The notes: generated from the letters alone by a model not told the origin. A stretch of DNA of 64,000 bases from Chloroflexota bacterium (GCA_016860845.1 BOKF01000034.1:1-64000); one strand, 5' to 3'. Positions 1-8,017 are shown, numbered from the stretch's first letter. Made by a program: numbers and translations.

Positions 1-15
1 ATTGTTCGTACACAT
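1..15 (-). CDS. Start of an unidentified gene running off the left edge
   Basis: On the minus strand an AGGAGGTG Shine-Dalgarno (20-27) lies 4 bases before an ATG at 13-15, followed by four more codons (M-C-T-N-N) before the window ends. Nothing can be said about the product. It would be divergent from the GAF gene at 224, so 16-178 would hold both promoters. The main alternative is a chance match in non-coding DNA; the perfect ribosome binding site is the only evidence. Confidence 0.4.
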
Positions 16-44
16 AAGGCACCTCCTGTACTGAGATGCCTTAT
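14..44 (-). promoter_or_regulatory. Hairpin enclosing the ribosome binding site of the left-edge gene
   Basis: ATAAGGCA (14-21) and TGCCTTAT (37-44) form a perfect 8-bp stem. In the minus-strand transcript the AGGAGG lies in or beside the loop and the start codon overlaps the stem, so folding could limit ribosome access. The stem has no T-run, so it is a poor rho-independent terminator, though it could be the end of an unseen transcript. Confidence 0.35.
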
Positions 45-141
45 TATTGGAGCTCTGCCCTATTTATGTAAAACTATCTGAACCAATTTGGGGTTGATTT
101 TATCCGTTTCTTTTGCTTCGAATCACCAGTTTGGAAAGGGG

Positions 142-170
142 TTGTATCTTGCGTTAATCTCTGCTATACT
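142..170 (+). promoter_or_regulatory. Sigma-70-type promoter for the GAF gene pair
   Basis: A -35 TTGTAT (142-147) and a -10 TATACT (165-170) are separated by exactly 17 bp. Transcription would start near 177, giving a leader of about 47 nt with an AAAAGGAGA ribosome binding site at 211-219 before the ATG at 224. Confidence 0.6.
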
Positions 171-223
171 GATCAATATTGAGGTTAATGCCTACCTTGG
201 CAGATAACCTAAAAGGAGACGCC

Positions 224-811
224 ATGAGCGACGCGCCGCTGCGGTTTCTACAACAGGAAAACAACCGGTTACAAGAGGAAAATAAAGGGCTGCGCGAGGA
301 AAATACCTCCCTGCGAGAGCGATTGGCTGCTGTGGGGGAACTTAACGCGGCCTTACAGCGTCTTGAATCAACAGAAACTCCCCTGACCTTATTAGACGAG
401 CTGCTGTACAAGACCATGGGGGTAATTGGGGCCAGGGATGGTTCCATTTCTCGCCTGGACCGCTTTACCGGAGAGTTGGAGTTTGTGCTGGTTCGTGGCG
501 AAATTTGGCAGGAATTGCGCGGCTATCGCATCGGGACCGGTACCGGTATCGCCGGCTGGGTCGTGAACGAGCGCGAACCGTTGATTGTCAACAACCCTCG
601 TCAGGATTGGCGGTTTTCGCTGGAAGTGGACCAGGAGTTTGGTTTTGTGACGCGCTCGATTGTGTGCGTGCCGATTATCGCTCATGATCAACTTATCGGG
701 GTCATCGAATTGCTCAACAAGGCCAACGGGGCCTTCAACGAAACCGACCTGGCTGTTCTGTCCATGCTGAGCCAGGTAGCGGCCAAAATTTTGACTGCCG
801 TCCCCACCTGA
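224..811 (+). CDS. Coiled-coil GAF-domain protein (first paralogue)
   Basis: This cytoplasmic protein of 195 residues has a charged leucine/glutamate heptad coiled coil (about residues 5-45, rich in QEEN and REEN), followed by one GAF domain (about 55-190). The GAF core is visible in GTGIAGWVV, PLIVNNP and SIVCVPI. GAF domains bind small ligands or mediate dimerisation; no kinase, cyclase or DNA-binding output is attached, so it may act as a partner protein. The ATG at 224 is chosen over an in-frame TTG at 179 because it has AAAAGGAGA 5 bases upstream and PF-like homology to the next gene starts there. It is followed 20 bp later by a close paralogue, probably in the same operon. Ligand unknown. 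Confidence 0.85.
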   Translation: MSDAPLRFLQQENNRLQEENKGLREENTSLRERLAAVGELNAALQRLESTETPLTLLDELLYKTMGVIGARDGSISRLDRFTGELEFVLVRGEIWQELRGYRIGTGTGIAGWVVNEREPLIVNNPRQDWRFSLEVDQEFGFVTRSIVCVPIIAHDQLIGVIELLNKANGAFNETDLAVLSMLSQVAAKILTAVPT

Positions 812-831
812 AGACTTTAAGGGAGATAGTC

Positions 832-1455
832 ATGGAGAATACAACCTCGGCTTTACGGTTTTTACAACAAGAAAATGCGCGCTTGCAGGAGGAGAACAAA
901 ACTCTGCGTGAGGACAGCCTGGCCTTCCGCCGTTACATCGAGGCCCTCCATGACCTTTATTGGGCCACCCAGCGCATCACCTCGGAGGAGAATCTGTTTA
1001 ATTTGCTGGACCAAATCCTCCACAATGCAATGGGTGTCCTGAGAGCCGAGGATGGTTCTTTACTGCTGTTGGATGAAGAAACCAATGAATTGGTTTTTGT
1101 CCTGGTTCACGGCGATATCAGGAACCAACTGCGCGGCTACCGTATCAAGAGCGATAATGGTATTGCCGGTTGGGTAGCCAGCCAGCGTGAGCCGCTCATT
1201 GTCAACAATCCCCGCCAGGACAGCCGCTTTTCACTGGACATTGACGAGGAATTTAGTTTTGTCACCCGCTCAATCCTCTGCGTGCCCATGATCGCCCGCA
1301 GCAAGCTGATCGGTGTCATTGAATTGTTGAACAAGCGTGATGACGAATTTAGAGAAGCCGATGCGACCTTGCTGCTAATCCTGGCCCAGGTGGCCGCCAT
1401 CGCCCTGGAAGAAATGCAAACCCGGCTTGAGGCCGAAGAGGCGAAACTGGCCTGA
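832..1455 (+). CDS. Coiled-coil GAF-domain protein (second paralogue)
   Basis: This is a tandem paralogue of the preceding gene. It has 207 residues with the same opening (LRFLQQEN...LQEENKTLRE) and the same GAF signatures (NGIAGWVAS, PLIVNNPRQDSRFS, SILCVPMIA, LIGVIELLNK). The C-terminus ends in an extra charged helix (EEMQTRLEAEEAKLA). GGGAG lies 7 bases before the ATG and the gap to the upstream gene is 20 bp, so the two are probably co-transcribed and may hetero-oligomerise through their coiled coils. No output domain is present. Function beyond ligand or redox sensing cannot be inferred. Confidence 0.85.
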   Translation: MENTTSALRFLQQENARLQEENKTLREDSLAFRRYIEALHDLYWATQRITSEENLFNLLDQILHNAMGVLRAEDGSLLLLDEETNELVFVLVHGDIRNQLRGYRIKSDNGIAGWVASQREPLIVNNPRQDSRFSLDIDEEFSFVTRSILCVPMIARSKLIGVIELLNKRDDEFREADATLLLILAQVAAIALEEMQTRLEAEEAKLA

Positions 1456-1468
1456 TACTGGAAAGGAA

Positions 1469-1496
1469 GCGGGGAACGTTCCTCTTTAATCCCCGC
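1469..1496. terminator. Possible terminator between convergent genes
   Basis: GCGGGG (1469-1474) and CCCCGC (1491-1496) can form a 6-bp GC stem between the end of the second GAF gene and the convergent hydro-lyase small-subunit gene. The stem overlaps the stop codon of the latter. There is no clear T-run, so it is weak. Confidence 0.3.
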
Positions 1497-1989
1497 GAGC
1501 TAATTGCTTCTTCAAATGGGGGATCAGGCCGCCAGCAGCGATGATCGCCTGGACCGACGGGGCAAAGAGAGGAAAGGTAAAGGTACCAGCCTCGCTCTTG
1601 ATAACCCCGCCTTCTAAATCAATCTCCACCCAATCTCCGGAATTGAGAGCCTCAAAGGCAGCAGGACAGGTTAAGGCTAACAGACCGTTGTTGATGGCGT
1701 TGCGATACCAGATGCGGGCAAAGGAAACGGCAATCACCGCACCAACGCCGGCCTGTTTGAGACATGTCACTGCCTGTTCACGGCTGGAGCCGTTGCCCCA
1801 GTTCTTACCCGCCACGATTACATCCCCCGGTTGGACGTGCGCGGCAAAGGAAGGATCGAGGTCTTCCAGGGCGTGTTGGGCCATTTCCGCCGGGTCGGTG
1901 ACGGTATAGGTGTACTTGCCGGGGAAGATGACGTCGGTATTGACCCCGTCGCCGTATTTCCACACTCTCGCTTTTCGATTTTCGCTCAT
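1486..1989 (-). CDS. Aconitase-family hydro-lyase, small subunit (homoaconitase/isopropylmalate isomerase type)
   Basis: This 167-residue protein is the swivelling small subunit of a two-subunit isopropylmalate isomerase or homoaconitase. Visible signatures are [14 protein letters not shown] at the N-terminus, [17 protein letters not shown] (substrate and phosphate-binding loop) and [15 protein letters not shown]. The substrate-discriminating loop after PGKY reads TYTVTDP rather than a form I can assign safely to isopropylmalate or homocitrate. The ATG at 1989 is preferred to an in-frame TTG at 1995. It lies 2 bases after the stop of the large-subunit gene, so the two are co-translated. The neighbouring homocitrate-synthase-like gene favours homoaconitase, but leucine biosynthesis is not excluded. 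Confidence 0.85.
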   Translation of the reverse strand: MSENRKARVWKYGDGVNTDVIFPGKYTYTVTDPAEMAQHALEDLDPSFAAHVQPGDVIVAGKNWGNGSSREQAVTCLKQAGVGAVIAVSFARIWYRNAINNGLLALTCPAAFEALNSGDWVEIDLEGGVIKSEAGTFTFPLFAPSVQAIIAAGGLIPHLKKQLARGD

Positions 1990-1991
1990 CC

Positions 1992-3308
1992 TCAAATCTG
2001 CTCCGGTCCGGCAATTTTGCCGGCGATAGCGCTGGCAGCGACAACGGCCGGGGAAGCCAGGTAAATGTCGGACTCGCGGGTACCCATGCGCCCGCGGAAA
2101 TTGCGGTTGGCGCTGCTAATGGTCGCTTCGCCGGGGGCGGGAATGCCCATGTGGTTACCCATACAGGGGCCGCAGCCGGGTGAGCCAAAGGCAGCTCCGG
2201 CGGCCAGCAATGTTTCAACATAACCCGCTTTCACTGCATCGAGATAAACCTGGGAGGAAGCCGGGATAACCAGCAGCCGCGTGCCCGGCGCAACCCGCCG
2301 GCCCGCCATAATCTGCGCGGCTACGGCAATATCTTCCAGCCGGCCATTGGTACAGGTCCCTAAAAAAGCCTGGTCTATTTTCGTTCCGGCGACCACGCTC
2401 AACGGTTTGACGTTGTCCACACTGTGCGGGCAGGCCACCTGCGGCTCAATCACCCCCGCATCAAACTCATATTCAGCCAAGTAAGCTGCATCAGGGTCAG
2501 GCGACAATTCACGGCTTATCGCCTCCAATTCCGAAATTCTAGGTTTTAGATTTTGGATTTTGGATGGCGGCTCTAGTTCTCCTTTGCTCCTCTGCTCTTC
2601 CAGCCACGCAAACGTCACCGCATCCTGGGCCACCCACGAACTCTTAGCGCCCATCTCCGCCATCATATTGGGTAGGACAAAACGGCTTTCCATGCTCATC
2701 CCGGCGACCGCCTCGCCGTGAAACTCGACGCTGGCATAGAGGCCGCCATCCGCGCCCAATTGGCCGATGATGAACAGGGCAATATCTTTGCTGGTCACCC
2801 AGGCTTTGAACGCACCCTGCAAGGTGATTTTGATACTTTCCGGCACGCGCAGCCATAATTGGCCGGTCGCCCAGATTGCCGCCATTTCACTGCGGCCTAC
2901 TCCGGCCCCAAATGCGCCCAGCGCCCCATAGTGGGTCGAGTGGCTGTCGGCGCCCAGCAGCAGTACGCCGGGATAAATCAAACCCTCTTCACACAAAACC
3001 TGGTGGCAAATGCCCCGGCCCACTTCAAAAAAGTACTTGACACCCTGGGCGGCGACAAAGCGGCGCACGTCGGCGTGATTTTGGGCATGCTGAGTTGTAG
3101 GCGGTGGGGCGGCGTGGTCCAGGGTAATGGCCAGCCGCTCCGGGTATTTGACCCGCTCGATGCCCAGGCTGTAAAAAGTTTTGGAGATGGCCGCCGTGTT
3201 ATCGTGGCTAAGCGCCACATCGGGGGTCGCATCAAGAACCTGGCCCGGCGTCACCTCGGCCAAGCCGGCATTTTTGGCTAAAATTTTTTCAACAAAAGTA
3301 TATCCCAT
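1992..3308 (-). CDS. Aconitase-family hydro-lyase, large subunit (homoaconitase/isopropylmalate isomerase type)
   Basis: This is the 438-residue catalytic subunit holding the [4Fe-4S] cluster. Cluster cysteines lie in LGTCTNGR and [23 protein letters not shown] is the conserved active-site stretch. It isomerises a 2-hydroxy-tricarboxylate or isopropylmalate through a cis-alkene. The ATG at 3308 is chosen; an in-frame TTG at 3353 would only add repeat-encoded residues. Two oddities: the upstream 45 bp, where a ribosome binding site should lie, is heptad-repeat DNA, and the same repeat occurs inside the gene at 2536-2566, encoding [11 protein letters not shown] in frame. Followed at once by the small subunit. 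The substrate is unresolved between homocitrate and isopropylmalate. Confidence 0.85.
   Translation of the reverse strand: MGYTFVEKILAKNAGLAEVTPGQVLDATPDVALSHDNTAAISKTFYSLGIERVKYPERLAITLDHAAPPPTTQHAQNHADVRRFVAAQGVKYFFEVGRGICHQVLCEEGLIYPGVLLLGADSHSTHYGALGAFGAGVGRSEMAAIWATGQLWLRVPESIKITLQGAFKAWVTSKDIALFIIGQLGADGGLYASVEFHGEAVAGMSMESRFVLPNMMAEMGAKSSWVAQDAVTFAWLEEQRSKGELEPPSKIQNLKPRISELEAISRELSPDPDAAYLAEYEFDAGVIEPQVACPHSVDNVKPLSVVAGTKIDQAFLGTCTNGRLEDIAVAAQIMAGRRVAPGTRLLVIPASSQVYLDAVKAGYVETLLAAGAAFGSPGCGPCMGNHMGIPAPGEATISSANRNFRGRMGTRESDIYLASPAVVAASAIAGKIAGPEQI
2536..2566. repeat. Heptad repeat embedded in frame in the large-subunit gene
   Basis: On the coding (minus) strand the units AAATCCA, AAATCTA and AAACCTA follow one another with 7-bp period. 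Three heptads equal 21 nt, so the reading frame is kept and the stretch is translated as [10 protein letters not shown] in a likely surface loop. A related copy lies just upstream of the same gene (3308-3352). Confidence 0.6.
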
Positions 3309-3352
3309 TTTGGATTTTAGACTGCCCTGACGGGCGTGGATTTTGGATTTCA
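3308..3352. repeat. Heptad repeat copies flanking a GC-rich core upstream of the large-subunit gene
   Basis: Two AAATCCAAAAT-type stretches flank an 18-bp core (about CACGCCCGTCAGGGCAGT, which contains a CCCGT/CAGGG-like dyad). The repeat abuts the ATG at 3308 and replaces the normal Shine-Dalgarno region. It resembles short tandem heptanucleotide repeats known from cyanobacteria and Chloroflexota genomes (general knowledge, not searched). Confidence 0.5.
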
Positions 3353-3409
3353 AAGGGAAAGCAAAGTTCTGCTGTGCCGCTTCGCCTCATCGCCTCACAT
3401 TTCCTCGCT

Positions 3410-4786
3410 TCATCTTTTCAAGCTGACTGCGGCTTCGCGGCCATAGGTTTCGGCAATTTCGGAACCGGGCTGGTCCCGGAGTTCAGCTTCAGCAGGCAAC
3501 GGGGCAGCCGCGTCGGCGTCCATGCGCTGGAGAATGTTATCTTTGAAGCGTTCCGGCACGCTGATGTGGCTCAAACCAAACTGGTTTTCGGCAATTTCAA
3601 TCAAAATCTGGGTGGGGGAGTCTTGCGGGCCAATATTGTAAACCCGATCTTTGAAGGCTGTCGCAATTTGCCGCGCCGTTCCCTCGTCAAGGTTATACCC
3701 CTTAATTTCCTTCAGGAAATAATGGACAATGTTCCAGCCGCTCAACGGCCCCAACAGCACTTCTGACTCGCTCACCCCAAACTGGTCAAGCGGAAAAGCT
3801 TCGTAAGTGCCGGCGTTGTTAAGCAGCGCTTTTTGATGGACGCCGGCGGTGTGGGTCCGGTTGGTTAAACTGACCGGCTCTTTGGACGGCACCAGCTTTT
3901 TGAGCTTGGAAGCAAACATCACGTTGATCGGGTAGGAGCCGCGCAAGTTGTACCCTTCCAGGTGGTCATAGGCTTTATCAATGTAGAGGTTAAAAAATAG
4001 GGCGGTCATCGAGGTAATGCCGGAGCGTTCCCCGACCCCTAACAGGGTTGTATTCATATAACGCATACCACTTTTGGCCGCTTCCAGGGTATTGACCAAG
4101 GCAAAGCCACGATCATCGTGAAAGTGACCTTCAAAATCCATCGCCGGGTAGCGCTCGCGCAAAGCTCTGATCCGCTGAGCTACCTGGGTTGGCGTGGCTA
4201 CACCCACCGTATCCGGCGTGCCGAGACGGTCCACAAAAGGCACAATCTGGTCATAAACGCGGAAGAGGTGAGGCTCCGGGGTGCGGAAGGCATCTTCACC
4301 GCTGAAGCGCAGAATCAGGTGCGGGTGATGCCGGCGCACCTCTTCCAACAAAGAACGCGCCCGGCGAATGATGTCGTCAAAATCCTTGCCATGATTGTAC
4401 ATGCGCGAGGCTTCGGACAGGCCGATGTAAAAATTCAGCCCATCGGCGCCTGCCTCAACGGCCGAGGCCACATCGTCGGGGTGGCAGCGGACGTGGGCCA
4501 GCAAAAAGGTGTAACCTTTCTGCATAATCAGTTCATCCCGCACCTCCTTGATCGCCGCAAAATCATCCCGCTCCTGGGGGCTGACGATGGGGGCAAACAG
4601 TTCGATAAACTTGACCCCAAACACAATTAGGGCGCGGGCAATTTCCATCTTGTCGTTTTGGTTAAAGAAGTATTTGTAATGATCGTGCAGCAGCGAAGTC
4701 TGTGAGCCTTCGCGCAGGGTGGTGTCAATAATCTCTAAAGGGCGAGGCCGGTAATGCTTGAATTGAAAAGGGCTTACAGTACTCAT
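3410..4786 (-). CDS. Homocitrate synthase-like DRE-TIM metallolyase
   Basis: This 458-residue enzyme of the isopropylmalate/homocitrate synthase family condenses acetyl-CoA with a 2-oxoacid. The metal and catalytic motif IIDTTLREGSQTS (D21, R25, E26) and the HxH metal motif in EGHFHDDRG are present. RFSGEDAFRT and DTVGVATP resemble Thermus-type homocitrate synthase more than LeuA, and there is no LeuA-type regulatory domain. With the downstream hydro-lyase subunits this suggests the first steps of alpha-aminoadipate lysine synthesis. A Re-citrate synthase, which belongs to the same family, is a real alternative because downstream lysine genes are absent here. The start ATG overlaps the smpB stop as ATGA. 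Confidence 0.75.
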   Translation of the reverse strand: MSTVSPFQFKHYRPRPLEIIDTTLREGSQTSLLHDHYKYFFNQNDKMEIARALIVFGVKFIELFAPIVSPQERDDFAAIKEVRDELIMQKGYTFLLAHVRCHPDDVASAVEAGADGLNFYIGLSEASRMYNHGKDFDDIIRRARSLLEEVRRHHPHLILRFSGEDAFRTPEPHLFRVYDQIVPFVDRLGTPDTVGVATPTQVAQRIRALRERYPAMDFEGHFHDDRGFALVNTLEAAKSGMRYMNTTLLGVGERSGITSMTALFFNLYIDKAYDHLEGYNLRGSYPINVMFASKLKKLVPSKEPVSLTNRTHTAGVHQKALLNNAGTYEAFPLDQFGVSESEVLLGPLSGWNIVHYFLKEIKGYNLDEGTARQIATAFKDRVYNIGPQDSPTQILIEIAENQFGLSHISVPERFKDNILQRMDADAAAPLPAEAELRDQPGSEIAETYGREAAVSLKR

Positions 4787-5256
4787 TCTACTCCTTTTTG
4801 ACGCCGGCCCACGGCCCGGGCAATCTGGCGGCGGTCATCACGCTCGCGCAGCGACTCGCGTTTATCATGCAATTTTTTACCCCGGGCCAGGCCCAACTCC
4901 ACTTTGGCCCGGCTGTTTTTGAGGTAAAGTTGCAGGGGAATCAGGGTCAGGCCCTTTTCTTGCAGTTTGCCGGTTAGCCGATTAATTTCGCGGCGGTGCA
5001 TCAACAGCTTGCGGTCGCGGCGCGGCTCGTGATTTTCATAACTGGCCTGATGGTAAGGGGCAATGTGAGCATTGAGCAGCCACAGCTCTCCCTCCCGAAT
5101 GGCGGCATAGCCATCACGCAAATTAACTTGCCCGGCGCGGACAGATTTGATCTCGCTGCCGGTCAGGACAATACCTGCCTCAAACGTGTCCTCAATGAGG
5201 TAATCGTGGCGCGCTTTTCGATTGGTGGCGATAACTTTTACGGGTTGATTGGTCAT
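4783..5256 (-). CDS. smpB: SsrA-binding protein SmpB
   Basis: This 157-residue RNA-binding protein partners tmRNA in trans-translation to rescue stalled ribosomes. The N-terminal TNRKARHDYLIEDTFEAGIVLTG and GSEIKSVR, then HIAPYHQASYENHEPRRDRKLLMHRREI and the basic C-terminal tail (KLHDKRESLRERDDRRQ) are all classic SmpB. The ATG at 5256 is chosen because the upstream in-frame codons are repeat DNA. The stop overlaps the start of the homocitrate-synthase-like gene by 4 nt, so translation is coupled. The ssrA gene itself was not seen in the window. Confidence 0.95.
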   Translation of the reverse strand: MTNQPVKVIATNRKARHDYLIEDTFEAGIVLTGSEIKSVRAGQVNLRDGYAAIREGELWLLNAHIAPYHQASYENHEPRRDRKLLMHRREINRLTGKLQEKGLTLIPLQLYLKNSRAKVELGLARGKKLHDKRESLRERDDRRQIARAVGRRQKGVE

Positions 5257-5336
5257 AAGTGGAAGATTGGAAGACTGGAGGACCGGAAGGTTGGAGGACC
5301 GGCAACTGTCCAATCTTCCAACCTTCCAACCTTCCA
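5257..5336. repeat. Palindromic heptad-repeat cluster between a protease gene and smpB
   Basis: Nearly the whole 80-bp gap consists of GGAAGAT/TGGAAGA/GGTTGGA-type heptads whose reverse complements (TTCCAAC-type) form the right half, for example GGAAGATTGGA at 5261-5271 against TCCAATCTTCC at 5309-5319. It can fold into a long hairpin and leaves smpB without a conventional ribosome binding site region. Confidence 0.6.
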
Positions 5337-6623
5337 TTACTTTGCTGATTGGCTCAGCGGCAATTTCTGGGTTGTTTGCAAATATTCCACAGCCGCGTCT
5401 AGCTGCGGATCAAGGTCCTGTTCAACTTCTTCGGCCGTCATTTCAACTGCGATATCGGGCGTAATCCCCTGGCCATTAATTTGACGGAGAGCAGGGGTCA
5501 GCCACTCGGCAATCGTGACCCGCAGTTCCGACCCATCAGAGAGGTTGTGAGGCAACTGCACCGAACCTTTACCAAAAGTCTGCTCGCCGACGAGTGTTGC
5601 CCGCTCCAAATCTTGCATTGCGCCGGCCACAATCTCACTGGCGCTGGCGCTGCCGCCGTTCACCAGCAGAACCAAAGGAATTTCAGTGGCGACGTGAGGG
5701 TGGTAAGCTGCGTTAAACCGCTTGTCCTGGCCGTCCTTTAATTTTTCGACGACGATGGTTCCATCGGCCACGAACAGACTGCTTACTTCCACTGCTTCCG
5801 ACAACAGGCCGCCTGGATTGCCGCGCAAATCAAATATAATGGCTGTCGCGCCGCTATCAAGCAGGGTTTTAATCGCCCTGGCCACTTTTCTGGCGGCGCC
5901 GTTGCTAAATTGGGTCAGCCGCACATAGCCAATTTCAGGCGCATCTTCCAATATTTTCGATTCAACAACCTTTATCTCGATTTTGGCCCGGACAACCGGA
6001 ACCTCAAACGGTTCCCGTTTACCCTCACGGGCAACCATCAGGACCACCGTAGAACCAGCCGGGCCGCGAATCAGGGCGACCGCTTCATACAGGCTCAACC
6101 CGTCAACAGGCAGGCCATCTACTTTTAACACGACATCCTTAGCCCGCAGCCCGGCTTGAAAGGCAGGGCGCTCCGGCAGCGCCTCGACGATCACCAGCCG
6201 GTCCAGTTCATCCAGGCGAACGGTCGCCCCAATCCCCTCAAAACTGCCCCGGATATTTTCGCTCATGATGGTAGCGCGGGCCGGGTCAATAAAGGCCGTG
6301 TGCTGGTCGCCGTAGGAGTTGACCATACCCCGGATAGCGCCATACATTCGTTCGCTATCCGAAGGAATATCGCCGTAAAACTGATTCTCCAAAAACGACC
6401 AGGCTTCCCAAAACGCGGCAAATTCGCTGGGCGCAAGGGGCATACTGGGGCTTGGCGACTGGTCCAGTTCAGCCACGCTGTTGAATGACACCGTCGTTGC
6501 CTGAGCAACTGTTTGGGCTGGCCTCAAAAAATCAGCGTGAAACACCATACCCGCCCCAAAAGAGCCAATGACAACCACCAGAACCAACAGGGCCATGAGC
6601 AGGAGCTTGAAGTAGCGCATCAT
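5337..6623 (-). CDS. S41 family C-terminal processing peptidase (first copy)
   Basis: This 428-residue membrane-anchored serine protease degrades or trims envelope proteins from their C-termini. It has an N-terminal membrane helix (about 7-28), the S41 N-terminal helical domain (70-120), a PDZ domain (about 125-200: EGIGATVRLDE, AGLRAKDVVLKVDG) and the catalytic core. The Ser-Lys dyad is visible: S327 in GGSASASE and K352 in TFGKGSVQ, with the usual 25-residue spacing. FDLRGNPGGLL is also typical. The start has GAAGGAAGG upstream. A paralogue lies directly upstream (6686-7885), so this is a tandem duplication. Substrates unknown. Confidence 0.92.
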   Translation of the reverse strand: MMRYFKLLLMALLVLVVVIGSFGAGMVFHADFLRPAQTVAQATTVSFNSVAELDQSPSPSMPLAPSEFAAFWEAWSFLENQFYGDIPSDSERMYGAIRGMVNSYGDQHTAFIDPARATIMSENIRGSFEGIGATVRLDELDRLVIVEALPERPAFQAGLRAKDVVLKVDGLPVDGLSLYEAVALIRGPAGSTVVLMVAREGKREPFEVPVVRAKIEIKVVESKILEDAPEIGYVRLTQFSNGAARKVARAIKTLLDSGATAIIFDLRGNPGGLLSEAVEVSSLFVADGTIVVEKLKDGQDKRFNAAYHPHVATEIPLVLLVNGGSASASEIVAGAMQDLERATLVGEQTFGKGSVQLPHNLSDGSELRVTIAEWLTPALRQINGQGITPDIAVEMTAEEVEQDLDPQLDAAVEYLQTTQKLPLSQSAK

Positions 6624-6656
6624 AAAAACAGACCTTCCTTCAGAGAGAACGGGGGT

Positions 6657-6687
6657 TTATATCTTAACAAAATGATAAGGGTTAGTT
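6657..6687 (-). promoter_or_regulatory. Possible second-class promoter before the first S41 gene
   Basis: On the minus strand AACTAACC (6680-6687) is followed after exactly 16 bp by GATATAA (6657-6663). This matches the spacing of the AACTAACC promoters at 36.1, 37.5 and 37.6 kb. Transcription would start about 27 nt before the ATG. An 8-base match alone could be chance. Confidence 0.35.
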
Positions 6688-7885
6688 ACTGGGTGGCACT
6701 CTCGCCATTAGTCAAAAAACTAATGGCCCGCTCTAGCTGCGGATCACGATTATTCGCCCGATCTTCGTCGGTGATCAACACTTCAATATCAGGTTTTAAC
6801 CCGGTGCCGTCAATCGCATTGTTATTGGGGGTAAACCACTTAGCTACCGTGACGTGCAGGCGGGAGGCATCCGACAGTTCGTAGATCAGTTGGACGCTCC
6901 CCTTACCAAAAGTTTTCTCGCCAACCAGGGTGGCCCGCTTGTAGTCCTGCAAGGCCCCGGCCACAATCTCGCTGGCGCTGGCAGTACCGCCGTTGACCAG
7001 CAGGGCCAGGGGTTGATCCAGGGCTTTACCGCCGGGGCGCACATCGTAGACCCGCTCGCCTTCGTTTTTACGATCTTCGCGGAGGATGACGCCATCACGT
7101 AGAAACTGGCTGGCGACATCAACCGCTGTTTCCAGAAGACCGCCACCATTGCCTCGCAAATCCAGAATGTAAGATTCGGCCCCCTGGGCCGTTAGCTCCT
7201 CAAAAGCACGATCCAACTCTTTATTGCTGCGCTCGGTGAAAGAGGTCAATTGAATGTAGCCGATCTTGGGCGCCTGCTCTAAAATGCGCCACTGGGCGCT
7301 GGGTGTTTCTATGGGCGCGCGCTCAATGGTAATGTCCAGGGTGTTTTCAACCCCTTCGCGCTGGATGGTCAGCACCACTTTGGTCCCGATCTCACCCTTA
7401 ACCAGTTTTACGACATCCTCTGTACTTATCTCCTGGGCAAGGGGCTGACCATCAACCGCCACCAGAATATCACCCTTGCGCACTCCCGCTTTCTCAGCCG
7501 GTTGATCAGGCATCGGGTCGAGAATGACCCGCCCGGCTTCATCGCGCTGGATAAACGCGCCAATCCCGCCGAATCTGCCTTCCAATTGAGCTTTTTCTTC
7601 CTTGGCCGGTTCCGGTTCGATAAACAGGGTGTACGGATCATTCAGGGTCGCCAGGGCGCCGCGAATGGCCCCATAAGTTGATAGCGGAGCATCCGGGACT
7701 TTACCGTAAAACTGCTGTTCGACCCGATGCCAAACTTCCCAGTACAGACTCAGCGATTGAAGTTCTTCGGCAGTGGGTTGGTCGTCCACGACGTAATCGC
7801 GAACAGCATAGCCGGCGCCCGCGCCCATAATAAAGATAAACATGGCGATAAAAGTTGTCAGTGCGATTTTTATTGCAAGTTGCAT
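6686..7885 (-). CDS. S41 family C-terminal processing peptidase (second copy)
   Basis: This 399-residue paralogue of the next gene has an N-terminal membrane helix (AIKIALTTFIAMFIFIMGAGAGY), PDZ domain (FGGIGAFIQ, AGVRKGDILVAVDGQP) and S41 core (LDLRGNGGGLLETAVD). The dyad is S303 (GGTASASE) and K328 (KTFGKGSVQ). The ATG at 7885 with GGAAAG upstream is preferred over an in-frame TTG at 7906. Its upstream region carries a REP-like palindrome rather than an obvious promoter. The two copies may process different substrates or form a mixed assembly; the sequence does not decide this. Confidence 0.9.
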   Translation of the reverse strand: MQLAIKIALTTFIAMFIFIMGAGAGYAVRDYVVDDQPTAEELQSLSLYWEVWHRVEQQFYGKVPDAPLSTYGAIRGALATLNDPYTLFIEPEPAKEEKAQLEGRFGGIGAFIQRDEAGRVILDPMPDQPAEKAGVRKGDILVAVDGQPLAQEISTEDVVKLVKGEIGTKVVLTIQREGVENTLDITIERAPIETPSAQWRILEQAPKIGYIQLTSFTERSNKELDRAFEELTAQGAESYILDLRGNGGGLLETAVDVASQFLRDGVILREDRKNEGERVYDVRPGGKALDQPLALLVNGGTASASEIVAGALQDYKRATLVGEKTFGKGSVQLIYELSDASRLHVTVAKWFTPNNNAIDGTGLKPDIEVLITDEDRANNRDPQLERAISFLTNGESATQ

Positions 7886-7936
7886 GGCGGCTTTCCAAAA
7901 ACTCAAATTTTTTGACTTTGGTTACTCCTCCTCCAA

Positions 7937-8017
7937 TGTCATTTCGAGGCCATAAGCCGAGAAATCCCTTAAGCGACACATAGGCATTAGGGATTTCTCC
8001 CTTCGGTCGAAATGACA
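7937..8017. repeat. REP-like palindromic repeat unit
   Basis: Outer inverted repeats TGTCATTTCGA (7937-7947) and TCGAAATGACA (8007-8017) enclose inner inverted repeats GAGAAATCCCT (7959-7969) and AGGGATTTCTC (7989-7999), all perfect. The TGTCATTTCGA/GAAATCCC type of element is widely dispersed in bacterial genomes (established knowledge). It lies in a 354-bp gap between divergent genes; the rest of that gap holds the promoter at 8184. Confidence 0.75.

Noticed and set aside
1541..3281. Plus-strand open frames of 120-140 codons opposite the hydro-lyase genes
   Set aside because: They are antisense shadows of strongly conserved aconitase-family genes, with no ribosome binding sites or recognisable motifs.
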